Part shown: one piece after another, positions 1-11,194 of the stretch
Position numbering within the stretch: the stretch's first letter is position 1
Layout of the letters: every line of letters begins with the position of its first letter
DNA from: Heterostelium multicystogenum
Lineage: Eukaryota; Evosea; Eumycetozoa; Acytosteliales; Acytosteliaceae
Reading direction: 5' to 3'
Assembly (NCBI GenBank): GCA_003667245.1
Contig: RCNN01000298.1
Coordinates: 1 to 35,198 of the forward strand
DNA length: 35,198 bases
Program-made: the position numbers and the translations under genes
Notes under the pieces: generated by a model
The model's input: only the letters and a program-made list of their open reading frames with translations
Database searches by the model: none
What the model was told of the DNA's origin: nothing

Positions 1-1
1 T

Positions 2-142
2 GAAGATGTTATTGATAGTGTATTTAGTTTGATCGATAGTGATTCATCAAAGTTCATAAAAAATGAAATCTAGTTTCATTCATCTTTAGGCCAAAGCACT
101 TATTCTTTCATGAACTTCCCTTTTGACAATGGAATTCTTTAG
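2..142 (+). pseudogene. 3' end of an unknown gene, in-frame TAG inside
   Basis: One frame starting at base 2 reads 23 codons of plausible protein (rich in D, S, I), hits TAG at 71-73, and continues in the same frame for 22 more codons of equally plausible sequence (ending FPFDNGIL) to a second TAG at 140-142. Either the first TAG is the true end and the rest is chance, or it is a base error or nonsense mutation within the last coding exon of a gene that starts left of the window. No family is recognised in so short a piece. A splice reading (acceptor TTTAG at about 94) was considered but gives no better frame. Base composition becomes pure AT-rich noncoding after 142. Confidence 0.3.
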
Positions 143-579
143 TTGTTGTTTGGATAATAATTAATTAATTCTCTGTTAATTTAAAATATCTTATCATCCA
201 GTCTGATAGCTAATCAAACATTTTCTCTTCACTTAAATACTTTGAATAGCATTTATAAATTATAATAATATAAATTCATATATCTTTTAGTTCTTCTAAT
301 TTACCTTCCATTTAAATAGATATCTAAAAAAAAGATATTGGTGTTATTATATATTTATGAATTTATTTGAACTTTGTGGTGGGGTATACTAGACATATCG
401 ATTAGAGTTTTACAAAACTTAGTTAATTCACACAAATACAATGTATTCAGATTTGTATATCTTAGATGTTTGGATGGTGTATCTATTTAGTTAACATGAA
501 TTCTGGAGAAACAAATTCTTTTATTTTAATTAATTGTTTAAATCTTTATTCTATCTAAAGATTCAATAATTTCTAAAAT
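143..579. other. AT-rich intergenic region, upstream of the dehydrogenase gene
   Basis: Very AT-rich with no ORF of coding character on either strand. It presumably contains the terminator of the left-edge gene and the promoter and 5' UTR of the dehydrogenase gene at 580. No specific element recognised. Confidence 0.5.
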
Positions 580-1656
580 ATGTTAGAAGGTATTAAGACA
601 ACAAATAAGGTGTGGTATGTCACTGGTGCATCAAGGGGAATGGTAATTATTATTATTATTTTGAATAATTGGAAATGATGTTTTACTAATAAAATAATGG
701 AAAAGGGGTTGGTGATTGTAAAGAGGTTTGCTACAACTTGGATATAGGGTTGCTGCGACCTCTAGAAAGAAGGAGGATCTTCACCAGAAGATTGGTCCAG
801 ATTCAGATAGATTCATTGCCCTTGAAGTACAACTTGACAATGAGATCAGCATCAAGAAATCATTTGAACAAGTACTAGATAAATTTGATAGAATTGATGT
901 TCTAGTAAATAATGCTGGTTACACTATAAGTGGAGCTATTGAGGAGAACACTGACAAAGAAGTTCGTGATAACTTTGACATCAATGTCTTTGGATTATTG
1001 AATGTCTTACGTAAACATTGCACCAATCATGAGAAAACAAAAAAGCGGTTACATCCTGAATATATCAGTGTTGCTGGTGAAGTTGGATACTTCCCTGGAT
1101 TATGTAAGAATATTATAAATCATAGTACTTTATGAATACTAACAATTTAATTCAATATCGCGCTTTGATTTGTAATTTAGCATCCTATGTTGCAACCAAA
1201 TTTGCTGTCAATGGTAATAACAGAATCATTTGCAGAAGAGATGAAACCATTTGGTGTCAGAGTTTCCTCAATTAATCCTGGTTATTTTAGAAACTGAATT
1301 TTAAGTGTAATGTATCATTTAATTAATCAAAGAAACTTTAAATCTAAATTATTAATTCAAATTTAAAGTCTACCTCTGCCAAAGGATCTGAAACTAGAAT
1401 TCCAGAATATGAAAGAGTTCACAAATTCATTGATATGCATACACAGGAGTTAAATGGAAAGCAAAGAGGAGATCCATTAAAACTTGCGGAATTCTTAGTG
1501 AGAGTCGTAGAGACACCTGGTGACGCATCTACTCATATTCTCGTTGGAGCAGAATCACACGACTATGTGCGTCAAAAGATTCATAGAATGCAACGTGATA
1601 TGGATATGTGGAAAAACTATGCACTTTCAACTGACTGTGATGATGTCATTAAATAA
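580..1656 (+). CDS. Short-chain dehydrogenase/reductase (SDR), three exons, with frameshifts
   Basis: A classical NAD(P)H-dependent oxidoreductase of the Rossmann-fold SDR family; substrate unknown. The ATG at 580 is followed by MLEGIKTTNKVWYVTGASRGM, the N-terminal TGxxxG(I)G cofactor motif. After an intron beginning GTAATT at 643 come the VNNAG motif (about 907-921), a serine-containing strand before VAGEVGYFPG, and the catalytic Y-x-x-x-K (SYVATKFAV) at the start of the next exon, then INPGYF. The final exon starts at 1369 (after TTTAAAG) and ends at 1656 with a long hydrophilic tail. Four to five single-base shifts are needed: near 727, about 1013, about 1066, about 1216 and about 1292. 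They restore conserved SDR sequence on both sides, so I read them as sequence errors or recent lesions. About 290 residues, usual for the family. It converges with the RasGEF gene 66 bases downstream. Confidence 0.8.
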
Positions 1657-1721
1657 ATCTTAAAGCGTAGGATCCATCCAGCTTGAATGTTAATTTAATA
1701 AATAGAGTTTTATTGATTTTA

Positions 1722-3626
1722 TTATTGAATGTCGGATCTTTGTGCTTTTCGAGGTTCTCTTTTGAGTGATTCTCTGTAAAGATCTTGTTGGTAAAGATCC
1801 AAACTTTGTCCTTTGGTAATCGCTCTTGATGTTCAGCAAGAACTCTTGAATTTGGTGAACTGGTTGTAAATTGTATGAAAGTTGCTGTGATTGCTGTACC
1901 ATTGAAATGACTTTGAAAACAAGTGTACGTTTGGTGAAATTGATAAGGTCGACCTTACGGTTGGGTGCTACCTCCATGTTTATGAGATCTGGATTCTCTT
2001 CCATGAATGTCAAATCTGTAAGATGTACACCAAGATATGGAAGGTATGGTGGTGATGATGCTGCAAGACGAGTACGGTAGTTCTTGAAGGAAGACTCTGA
2101 GTTCATAATCTTTTCTAGGTCACCATAGATTCTCATAGTTTGGGCAGAAAGCTCTTCACGAGTGTATTTAAGACGGTAGACAGATGAGAAGTTCAAACCG
2201 GCAATGATGGCCATCAGTGAGTTGTAGTTGTTCATGAGCTTGAGGTGATCTGCAATCTTTATGAAACGAGTCATCATTCTGGCTCTTGCCTTTACTTTTG
2301 TGTCTGGATGATCATTGTCGCGACCCACATTGACACATTGTTGAAACGATCGATTCATCTTTAGAACATTTGGTGCACGGTGTTTCAACTTGGTCTTGTT
2401 CCATGATTGGTTGAGGAGTTCGGGTGGTTTGATCTTTTTGTAGATCTCAAACTCGATCAAAGTCATCTGTCTTGCAATTTCTTCTTCATCTATATCGTAA
2501 ATCTGTAAGTGCTGTGAGAAAAATAATTACGTGGAACGATTGGCTCTGGTGTCTTGTCGTTGAAAATTGGGGCAGAAGTGATTGGTTTCTCGACCTTAGT
2601 GAGAGATTTCAAAAGTGCGGCAGAGGGACCTGGGTGCTTGATTTGGATCTGTTCGATGAATGCTCTCAATGCTTGAATGAGTTTGTCATCAAAGTCCGAG
2701 TAGTATTCGTCGAGCCACTTTTTGAGTACATTGACCACCTTAAGTTGAATAGCTTTGGTAGCAGACTCACCGGTTGGGTCCGAGTCAGTCTTGAAATATT
2801 TGGGTACATTGTAACGTTGGATCAACTTGTTCAACAACTTCTCTGGTGTGCAAAATGATTGGTATGTCATGAGGAAAGTCTTGAGGAACTGGAGATCGAC
2901 CTTTGATTCGTGAGTAAGTCTCTCTACCAGCTTGTTGAGCGAACCAGATTTGACGACTTCTTCGTCCTGGTCGTCCTCAGGGTTTCGCACCATCTCGATG
3001 ATGATATTCTCAGAGGGTTCGTCCCAAATGTTGATACCTTCGTCGTCGTCTTCGTCTTCGAGCAGACCCATTTGATAGAGGAGCTCCTCACGCTCCGAAA
3101 TCTTTTGTTGACGCTCCTCATTACCGTACTCGAGATGCTCCATCGAGAGGTCGTAATACGGTCGGTGTCCTTCAAAGCATTTCTAATGTAGGTGACAAGT
3201 CGACTCTCGCTGAGTTGGTCGGCAGTAGGTGTGACGAACCTTTGATTCTTTCTCGAGGGAGATACGTGTTTGCTTCAGACCTTTAGTTTGGAGATGCTGC
3301 AAAATCAAACTGTATGATGGCCGTTCTATCCAACTTTTGCTTTACCTCTGATTTACCGGGAAGGAACTGCTTACAAAGATGATACCTCTGTTCATCGGAT
3401 ATATACGTTCGCATAGATTGTTCACCTCTGGATTATTTCTCAATACATTTCTTCTCCAATCGGATCGATCCACCTTTACCTTTGAGTAAAGTGCTGTGTG
3501 TGCGAACCACAACAACAACAACCACAACAAAGATCGATAGTTAATAACATTATCCCAATAAAAGCACCATACATTTTGGTGCAATTGCAAATACATACGT
3601 TGTAAATTATCATTTGAAGATATCAT
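1722..3626 (-). CDS. Ras guanine nucleotide exchange factor with RasGEF-N and CDC25 domains and probable LisH motif
   Basis: It should activate Ras by catalysing GDP release at the membrane or in the cytosol. From the ATG at 3626 the protein has a short exon (MISSNDNLQ), a probable 105-nt intron (3598-3494, GTATGT..CACACAG), a basic stretch, then a LisH-like helix pair (LILQHLQTKGLKQTRISLEKE, about 3325-3260), an acidic linker, the RasGEF-N domain (VDLQFLKTFLMTYQSF, about 2900) and the catalytic CDC25 domain (IARQMTLIEFEIYKKIKP and LLNQSWNK, about 2480-2400; YLPYLGVHLTDL about 2040; end at 1722). At least seven one-base shifts occur, near 3400, 3316, 3235, 3157, 2508, the pair at about 2355/2297, and about 1830; each restores family consensus. 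The true stop is the TAA at 1724-1722, following SDIQ, not a later in-frame stop. Dictyostelids have a large RasGEF family, several with LisH; I cannot assign the ortholog. Confidence 0.82.
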
Positions 3627-5287
3627 TTTTATTTTACAAATAATAAATATTATATAATATTTTGATACTGTTGGTTATTACTGTTTGTTTTGGTTTCCTT
3701 GACTTTTGTTAATTTAATAATAAGGATATATAATAAATAAAAGTGACTAGGCTGTTGTTTTGTAGTTGTTGATGATTGTTTGCTGTTGTTGTTGTTGTTG
3801 TTAATATAATATTACAAGATCTAAGACTTTATAGTATTTATAATAATTATTTGCCTATCAATACTAAACTAACTTGAGGCTGCTGTTGTTGTTATTGTTA
3901 ATGTAGTAGTAGTAGTAGTTGATATTATTATAATAAAATAAATAAATATTTTAAAAATAATTTGTTTGATTGATTGTGAAAAGGTTTTGTTTGATCTAAT
4001 TAACTGACTTACTTTCTTACTTTAACTTTGCTCCTTAATCAACTTTCAATACATATATATAGGTATGTATTTAGTATTAATTATAAGTTGGAATTAAGAA
4101 GAGCAGTAAGAATTTAAGTAGATGGCAGGTGTGAGTACAACCAAACCAACCAATCAAACCCATAAAACCAATTGATGGAATTGAATCCACCGATGTTGAA
4201 TGTTGTTGTTGATGCTATTTAGCTCAGCAAGCTTGAGGTTGACTGATTCGAAGATGATCTTTAAGTCCTTCCTAAACTAGTTTAGATTTGAGTTGAGTTG
4301 TTTTGATGTTTTTGACAAATATTGGGTTGTTTGAAATGCAGATGTTATTGTTGTTATTGTTGCTAAATTATTTTACTTCTTATATAACTATATTTCAATT
4401 TAATTACTGATCAGTTTGTTATTGTTGCCAGTAGGTGATGGTGGTTGGTATTTGAGGCAGCTGTAATAGTAGTAGTTGTTGTTGATGTATTATTATATCT
4501 CTATTATTATTACTATTATTATATAATAGGATCATTAATAAATAATAATATTAATATTAAGATTGATGGTGATTGACTAAGAAGAAGAAGCTGCTGATAA
4601 TAGATTAAGATAACAACAATTGTAGTTGCCGCTGATTTGACTGTCTTTTGTTGTTGTAAGCTGCTACTGCTGCTTCTTGATGGTGGTGAGATAGGTATCG
4701 TATCACTTGTTAGCTTGCTTCTGGCTTTCTAGTGGGGGTTTTTGTTGGTTTTTGATATTATTTTTGTACTGCTGGCGTGTGTTGTGTTGTGTGTGTGGTT
4801 TGAAAGGAGTGTTGATTTTGGTTGTCTTTTTTATGTTTTTTTTATTTCAAAATAAATAATCAATTTATTAATTTGATAATTGCAATCTCAAAATAAGATA
4901 GTTTTAACTTTTTGTGAAAGATATATTTTATTGAAATGAATAAATAAATAATAAAGATTAAAGTGTAGTTGTTTTAATTAATTATCGTGTGGTGATTGTG
5001 ATATATAATAATTAATTAATTTAGTATTTGATATGTTATGATATGATATAATCACTGGTGATTTGATATATATATTTTATAATGCTATTTATATTTGGTT
5101 TTATTTAATTAATTGTTCATACAAATAGTTAATGTAATGTTACAGAATATAATAATAATAATAATAGTAAATATGATTGGGTGGTTTTGAACTGTTAATA
5201 GTGGTGACCTAAAAATTGATCAATTTTTCTTAAGGTGAAACTTTTCTGTTCTTTTTTTATATTTTTTGTTTTTTTTTTGTTTTTTGA
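3627..5287. other. Long AT-rich intergenic region with GTT/GTA triplet runs
   Basis: About 1.6 kb without coding character. It holds short triplet runs: GTT at 3783-3802 and 3890-3900, TAG at 3904-3920, mixed TGT/TAT runs at 4340-4370 and 4490-4560. TATATA and AATTAATT stretches are common. It should contain the promoter of the RasGEF gene (nearest about 500 bases) and whatever terminates the - strand material to the right. No tRNA or other RNA gene recognised. Confidence 0.5.
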
Positions 5288-5748
5288 TCAAAAAACTTTT
5301 CTGCTTAAGTTTTGGATATTTTTTGCATCGTTTTTGTCATCGAAATCTAAATTCATTATTTTCACCAAGCTTCTCCCAACCCGCCCTTTGACAGTCACTT
5401 TTCTATACCCATGCAACTGGGTGATAACGTTTAGTTTGTGATGCCCTATATGTTTGCCTCTTTCAAGCAAATGGACTGACTCCACCATTAGCTTAAACTG
5501 GAGCTCTCTGCTCCCATTGCTGATCTATGGCAACTATGATCATAGGACGGAGCAGGGTACTGCTTGTGCATAGAAATCATGGTTAATACGGGGACCATGT
5601 CGACATTCATTGGCCGGGATGGATCTAACCTAATTGAAAAAGAGATAAACTGCAGAGGCGGACTTTGACTACTGTTCTACTCCTTTGCCACAGTCTCATC
5701 TTTCTAGTCCTCAAGATACAAAAACTCCGTTGTTTTTCAACTTGATGC
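5288..5748 (-). other. Unexplained GC-richer patch with broken reading frames
   Basis: This stretch, especially 5380-5748, is visibly richer in G and C than its surroundings and has few long homopolymers. On the - strand it gives an open stretch of 66 codons (5488-5288, starting MVESVHLLERGKHIGHH) and, upstream in other frames, another of about 55 codons around 5620-5480 including MISMHKQYPAPSYDH. The frames do not join by any obvious intron. Possibilities are the decayed 3' part of the neighbouring kinase gene, a fragment of another gene or mobile element, or a structured RNA: a perfect 5-bp hairpin GGAGC-TCTCT-GCTCC sits at 5500-5514. No family recognised. Confidence 0.3.
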
Positions 5749-8700
5749 TCAGGCCCGATCATTTATTACTCCCATTTTTTTCAAAAAAAGCATTTTTTCC
5801 TTTTGGTCTTTGATCGCTTGTTCAGACTTCTTTTCTTGTTGCTTCAATTTTTCGTGGGTCTCATTTGTAACTGAAGAGTCTTCAGGGGCAAAAAGATGGT
5901 TTCAACTCTGCTTGTTTTTTTTTTAATTCTTTGTCATGAATCTTTTGTTGACTTTTCAAATCTTCATTCTTTTTGTTGATCTCGTCTTTCTTCGAATTCA
6001 ACTCGACCAGCTTGTTCTGGAGCTCAGCAAGCTTAATTTTCGCCTTAAGGATCTCAATTTGCTTATGGTAATTGATCGCTAACTCATTCAGACCTTGGAG
6101 TCTCTTAGACTTGGATTCGAAAGAATTTTTATCTTCTTCACATGGTTTGATTAATGAACCACTAGAACAATGTTGATATGTCCCAAAGGTGCCTGTTAGT
6201 TTTCACACGTCGGCAACAAAATATCCACTTCACTCTGTTACTTACTGTAGATGTTGTAAATCTTTGTTGAATTTAAATAGATTAATATGATGAGCTACAT
6301 TTTTCCTTAAATTATCGTCGATCAAGTCCTTATTATAAATAATTAAGTTCAGAATTCGAGGTTGCAACTTCATTGTTAATTCTTTTACCTATAGAAATTT
6401 CAATTAATAACCAGAAAACCCAAGTAACGATTGAATTATACCTACATCTTCTTTTTCCAGAATTGAGCCATACAAGTTTTCCAATACTTTATATATTTCG
6501 GTGGTTGGATATTCTTTTAATTTCTAATTTAACCAAGAATGAGTTAGTTTAGGACTGTCCACTCACTCCTAAAATGACAGTATATTTACTATACTTACCT
6601 TGGTTGTAAATATATGTACACTTGCAGCATTCTACAATTTCAATAGCAATAGTTAATTATAAGCTGGACAATACAATATTATTGTATTTGTTGGTAATTA
6701 CTTTTTTATAATTTACTAAATCTGACAATAAATAGAGCCTCTTTGGTACTTCACAAGTTTCTGAGATCAATATGAGAAAATCCTTGCTATTTATTGGATA
6801 ATCTAATTCTTTCAGGTAAAATGTGCCATTTTGGCTGGAAAAAACAAAGAGAAAGAAATGTTAGTAATTTACTTCTGTTGAAGCCTGAGAATGAATAAAT
6901 ACATACTAGAAAATAAAGAGTTCTTTCTTTTGAATTTCAGAATTCTTTTCCAACTTGAACTGATCGTTATAGACAAAGAGTGGAATTTGCAACTTCATTG
7001 TTTCCTTCAATTCTTCTACAACAGATTGATACGAAAGCAGACCCAAATAAAATAGAACTGAACCCCTATCGAAATATGGGTACTCCGGTAGCACTGAACA
7101 ACCTACTTTAAATGATATTCCCTCAGCAAACATCGGATTTATCTACGGTGTTTGTTTCAAATTAGTCAAAGCTTGTACCCAACAAAATAAATTCATAATC
7201 ATGGAATATTCAAACTTATTAACTTAAATATTTTCAATCAGATACATACCTGTATTTGATAATTATATAAATCGACAAGCTGTTGAGTTAGCTCGGATCC
7301 CAAAACTTTCTTTGGTATATTGTCTCTTGGGAATGCATATAACGAATCCTGCGAAGGTCGAAAAAAGTAAGTAAAAAACGCTATTTGATGATTTCATTGG
7401 GGCTATTCATAACATACTATCAAGTGAATAGGTCGCAAGCTATTAAATAGAAATAGATTATTGGGTACGTCTTTGTACTTAATAGTGAACACATAATCAG
7501 TAATTATAATTCCTAAATCCGGGTCCGGATTTTTCGACAGGGTAACGACATGGCTGGCTCTACATTGATTAAATAAGGTATCTATTATATTGGCTTTAAC
7601 ACGAAGTCTTTCTTTGATTGCTTGGTTCTTATCATAAATGTACAGATTAAAGGATCTTTTCAATGTAAAGAGTAAAAGATTGTCTGATGCCAATGCAATA
7701 TAGTGGAAAATTTCAGTAGGGTTGGACACATTCTCTGGAAGAAATGTCCTTTCGGAAATATAGTGAACATCTACATTTTGACGAATGGAATGATAGAGAC
7801 TTTTCAGGAGATTGTAAAAATCCAGTGACTCAATTTCCCTCTGATGATGTAAATCCAAGCTAATGATGTAGATAGTCTTGATCTTAGGAGGCTTGTCTAA
7901 GCTATAGTAGGTGTATATTGTATGCAATTCATCATCCACAGTTTTAATCAATTTAATGTTCTTTTCTGGTTGCTGTACCGTATGCATGTTATGATTTATA
8001 CTAATTTTCAGTTAATTAATCAATCTTTCTGTTAAATGTCATCTGGATTACATACTCTTTAAAATGATCACATTGGAATTGATCATTGTATACGATTATG
8101 TCATATTTGTAGTTTGGCTTATTTTCTTTTAGAATTATTTCTAGATAATTCAATGGGAGCTTCATTTGGTAGTAGGTAGGCTTGGGATTAGAAACCAAAA
8201 AACTAGCTACTGAATGCTTTTGATATGAATGAAAGAAGGTTAGTATAAAGTAGATAAATTAGGTCTATAGAGATATTCTGAGGAGAAACAGATGATAGAT
8301 ACATGGTACATGTTTTTGTCGAAAGTGTAAACAGTTTTCTAAGTTCGAGAAATATTAGTAGCTAATTCTTCAATTGGACAGAGGCAGCTAAAATACCTAC
8401 AACCGTATAAAGGGGTTGAAGTGGAGTATCTGCGAACATATAAAGTTGATCCGGTTGGAAATAGGACGACAATAAAATTGACTCGGTTTCGCTGCTATGT
8501 TTTAACTGGTTAGTTGTTGGAAAAAGATATTGGTGATGAGAAACACTGTGAAACATACTGCATTTGATAGAGAGCTTTAAGTGTAATATCTTCAGACTTT
8601 ATATCTATCTGGTTTGTTTTAATGTTGTAGCTATAGTGAAAGTGTTGAATTTTCTTGGATTGTATCCAATCACTATTAACAATATCGCTGTGAGTATACC

Positions 8701-9658
8701 GAATCTTTGGATTCTCTTCACACATTCCATCCAGCAATTTGCTTAAATAAGTATATTCTGGATCTTTACTATAGTTACTACGGAAAAAAACTGATGGACA
8801 GGGATCACATGTGAAAACTCCGATCATGAAAATCAACATGCAGTAAACAGATCGCCCAAAGAATATATATCAAGGCTAAAACTGTAGCTTTCAAGTTCTT
8901 TTGTAGGAACAAACCAATCATTGTTAAAAATTGTTTGTTTGTTTAAGGTCGATGACAGGTAGTCTTTATGATTGTTGAGCTTGGACGATAGACCAAAATC
9001 AGACACTACAAATAGAAATAACAAAATGTAAGTCGGCAGGAACAACGATAGGTGAGTATTATTCAGATACTATACAAACTACATGGTCTCCAGAAATCAG
9101 AAAGTTGTTGGGCTTGACATCTCTGTGTATAAAATTGTAATTATGGATATGCTGCAGAGCTGCCAGAATCTGGACAAATACTATCTTTATGAATTTCATT
9201 CGGGCCTTAGCATCATTAAAATTGGATCTATTCTTTTCAATATAGGTACAGATGTCGCCTTCATACTTCTCCAACAAAAAACATTGGTTATTTTGTAACT
9301 TCATTTCGCAAGTGATCAATATTGGTTGTCAGTGTATGCCTGCCGGATGGATGATGTTAGAACATACGTTTTTAGTTTCTCCGATACATTTTACCACATG
9401 CGGGTGCATGGGAATTTCTTTGAACGATATGATCTCTCTCTTTTCGTAGTTTTCAAAACCTTCAATGCCATTTTTAATTTCCTTCAAGACATATTCTTCT
9501 CCTTTGTATTTGACTACTGTGCATTTTGAAAAAGTGCCAAACCAGGTTTGCTTAAACGGTTCATAATCTTTTGGAAATTCAATTTCTTCAATGTTGATTG
9601 TCGGTAATTTTCCATCGATAGAGCTAAGGGGATCATTATTATAATTGATCTTTGACAT
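5749..9658 (-). CDS. Multi-exon protein kinase with unknown repeat-bearing region and C-terminal coiled coil
   Basis: Probable Ser/Thr kinase of about 1010 residues. Thirteen exons were joined by GT-AG junctions that keep phase: 9658-9368, 9298-9076, 9005-8401, 8338-8303, 8216-8056, 8000-7418, 7348-7250, 7142-6907, 6834-6702, 6631-6599, 6523-6446, 6388-6246, 6162-5749. The kinase domain has the lysine in EYVLKEIK, a helix-C glutamate, HRDVKPNN, SDFGLSSK and LDIYSLGD, so it looks catalytically competent; the glycine loop is degenerate and the APE motif weak. After the kinase comes about 500 residues of no recognised family in which a short motif recurs (IIVYNDQF, LFVYNDQF, LIIYNKDL). The last exon is a Lys/Glu-rich coiled coil of about 130 residues (LQNKLVELNSKKDEINKKNE). 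One-base shifts in T runs occur near 8845, 8515 and 5892. MSKINYN at 9658 is preferred to an upstream in-frame ATG at 9724. The end at 5749 is uncertain. Confidence 0.72.
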
Positions 9659-9836
9659 GGATATAGTAATTACTATCTTTTCTGCAGAAAAGAAATAGTG
9701 ATTGCTTCTATAACTAGATAACAAGTAAAAACTAAATTATATAATATTTTAAACTTCTATTTATATATATATCTATATCTCTTTCTAAATTTAAATGACT
9801 AAAAATGATGTTTGATTGATTGTTTTGGTAAAAAAA

Positions 9837-10091
9837 TCAGTGTGTTGGTGCCTCGTGATCCGTCCATTGCAAATTGATAGATTTGCAAAAAGTTTTAAAT
9901 TGATTTTTTAAGTTGCTTTGACCCAAAGTATTAGCAACACTTGTTGTCGCCAACAACAAATAATAATCCAAGAGATTTGAAATCAAATGAATATAAGATT
10001 TCCGATCATTGCATGATGGAACTTTCAAGATATTAGAGAGGGTAATAGAGAGATATAAAGGACTCTTTGATTGTGGATCAAAAGCCATCAT
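9837..10091 (-). CDS. Small hypothetical protein, 84 residues
   Basis: A single-exon ORF starting MMAFDPQSKSP, with an in-frame TAG upstream, ending WTDHEAPTH. It is mixed helical in character (SNLLDYYLLLATTSVANTLG) with no signal peptide or membrane segment, and its composition is less AT-biased than the flanks, which supports coding. It lies 179 bases upstream of the kinase gene on the same strand and diverges from secA. I do not recognise the family. It could also be the conserved end of a longer gene whose 5' exons are hidden in 10092-10470. Confidence 0.45.
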   Translation of the reverse strand: MMAFDPQSKSPLYLSITLSNILKVPSCNDRKSYIHLISNLLDYYLLLATTSVANTLGQSNLKNQFKTFCKSINLQWTDHEAPTH

Positions 10092-10796
10092 TGAAGATAG
10101 TGATGATAAATTTATTATCTAATCTAATTGATCTATTATGAAGCTACAATCAATATAATCAATAAAATGACACTGAATATTCACAACCTTTGTCAAATAC
10201 TAATAGTAATACTATTATTTGTATCAAAAGGTCAACAAATCTCTTTTTAAAAATGAAAAAACAACCAAAGAAAAATAAAAAAAACAAAATAAAATAAAGG
10301 TGGTGACTTTTGGTTTGAGCACTCAACCTGGTGGTACTTCTTGCATCTCTTAAAAGAATTCAATGAAACCATAATTGCGAGCGATAACTTCAACACCAAA
10401 AAACACAAAACACCACATATCATACCACTACGACTATAATATATATTATACTTCCAACAAGTCATCATCATAATTATTATTAATTATTATTATTTTATTT
10501 TATAACAATCAATTTATATTACTCTGCAATAAACAACAACCAATTTATTTCGTTGTTTTATTGTTTATGTTTTTCAAATAAATAAATAAATTAATAATAT
10601 ACATTTTTATTTTTCACACAAATATTTTTAATAATAATAAAATACAAAAAAAAGATAAAGTTTTATTGGTCAGACCCAACAATAGAGTTGTAGAGTTTTA
10701 ATAATAGTAATAATAGTAATAATAAAAATTAATAAAGTAAATCAATTTGGAAGTTATTAGAGTAGTTTTGATACTGAACTAGCTAAAGTTGTTTAA
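10092..10796. other. Divergent intergenic region upstream of secA
   Basis: AT-rich region between two divergent genes, with poly-A/poly-T stretches and AATAATAAT-type runs near 10630 and 10700. An open stretch on the - strand (10471-10247) is hydrophobic and low-complexity with no start context or family likeness, so I do not call it a gene. The region should contain the secA promoter and 5' UTR. Confidence 0.45.
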
Positions 10797-11163
10797 ATGG
10801 CCACTAGTATTAGAGATATTACCAAAGATAGTGTGTATTGTTTATATTATATATAAATATAGTTGTTATAATAGACAACTTCTATTATAGTGAGAGAGAG
10901 AGATAAAGATAGAGAGGAACATTTGATTATTAACCAGATTAATCATTATATTACCTATGATTTACTTTAGGAATTATAAATGAGATTATAAGATCAGTTA
11001 ATCCTGATTTAAATAATGGATGGAAGGCATTGGTTGTAGACCAAGAGGCATTGCGTATTATTTCATCATGTTGTCAGATGTTTGATATTACAGAGGAGAA
11101 AGTAACAGGTATTATAAAACTACTAACTTTAATCCACTCTCTGATCCATTATTATTAACTATA

Positions 11164-11194
<31 letters not shown>

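Noticed and set aside
2472..3191. Long + strand open frames opposite the RasGEF gene
   Set aside because: They are mirror shadows of the RasGEF coding strand; the - strand protein has clear family motifs and the + strand ones do not.
5235..5441. + strand open frame rich in Phe
   Set aside because: Derived from poly-T tracts; no coding character.
10247..10471. Hydrophobic 74-codon - strand open frame upstream of secA
   Set aside because: Low-complexity, ends in Phe/Leu runs from poly-A DNA, no start context, no family likeness; lies in a divergent promoter region.
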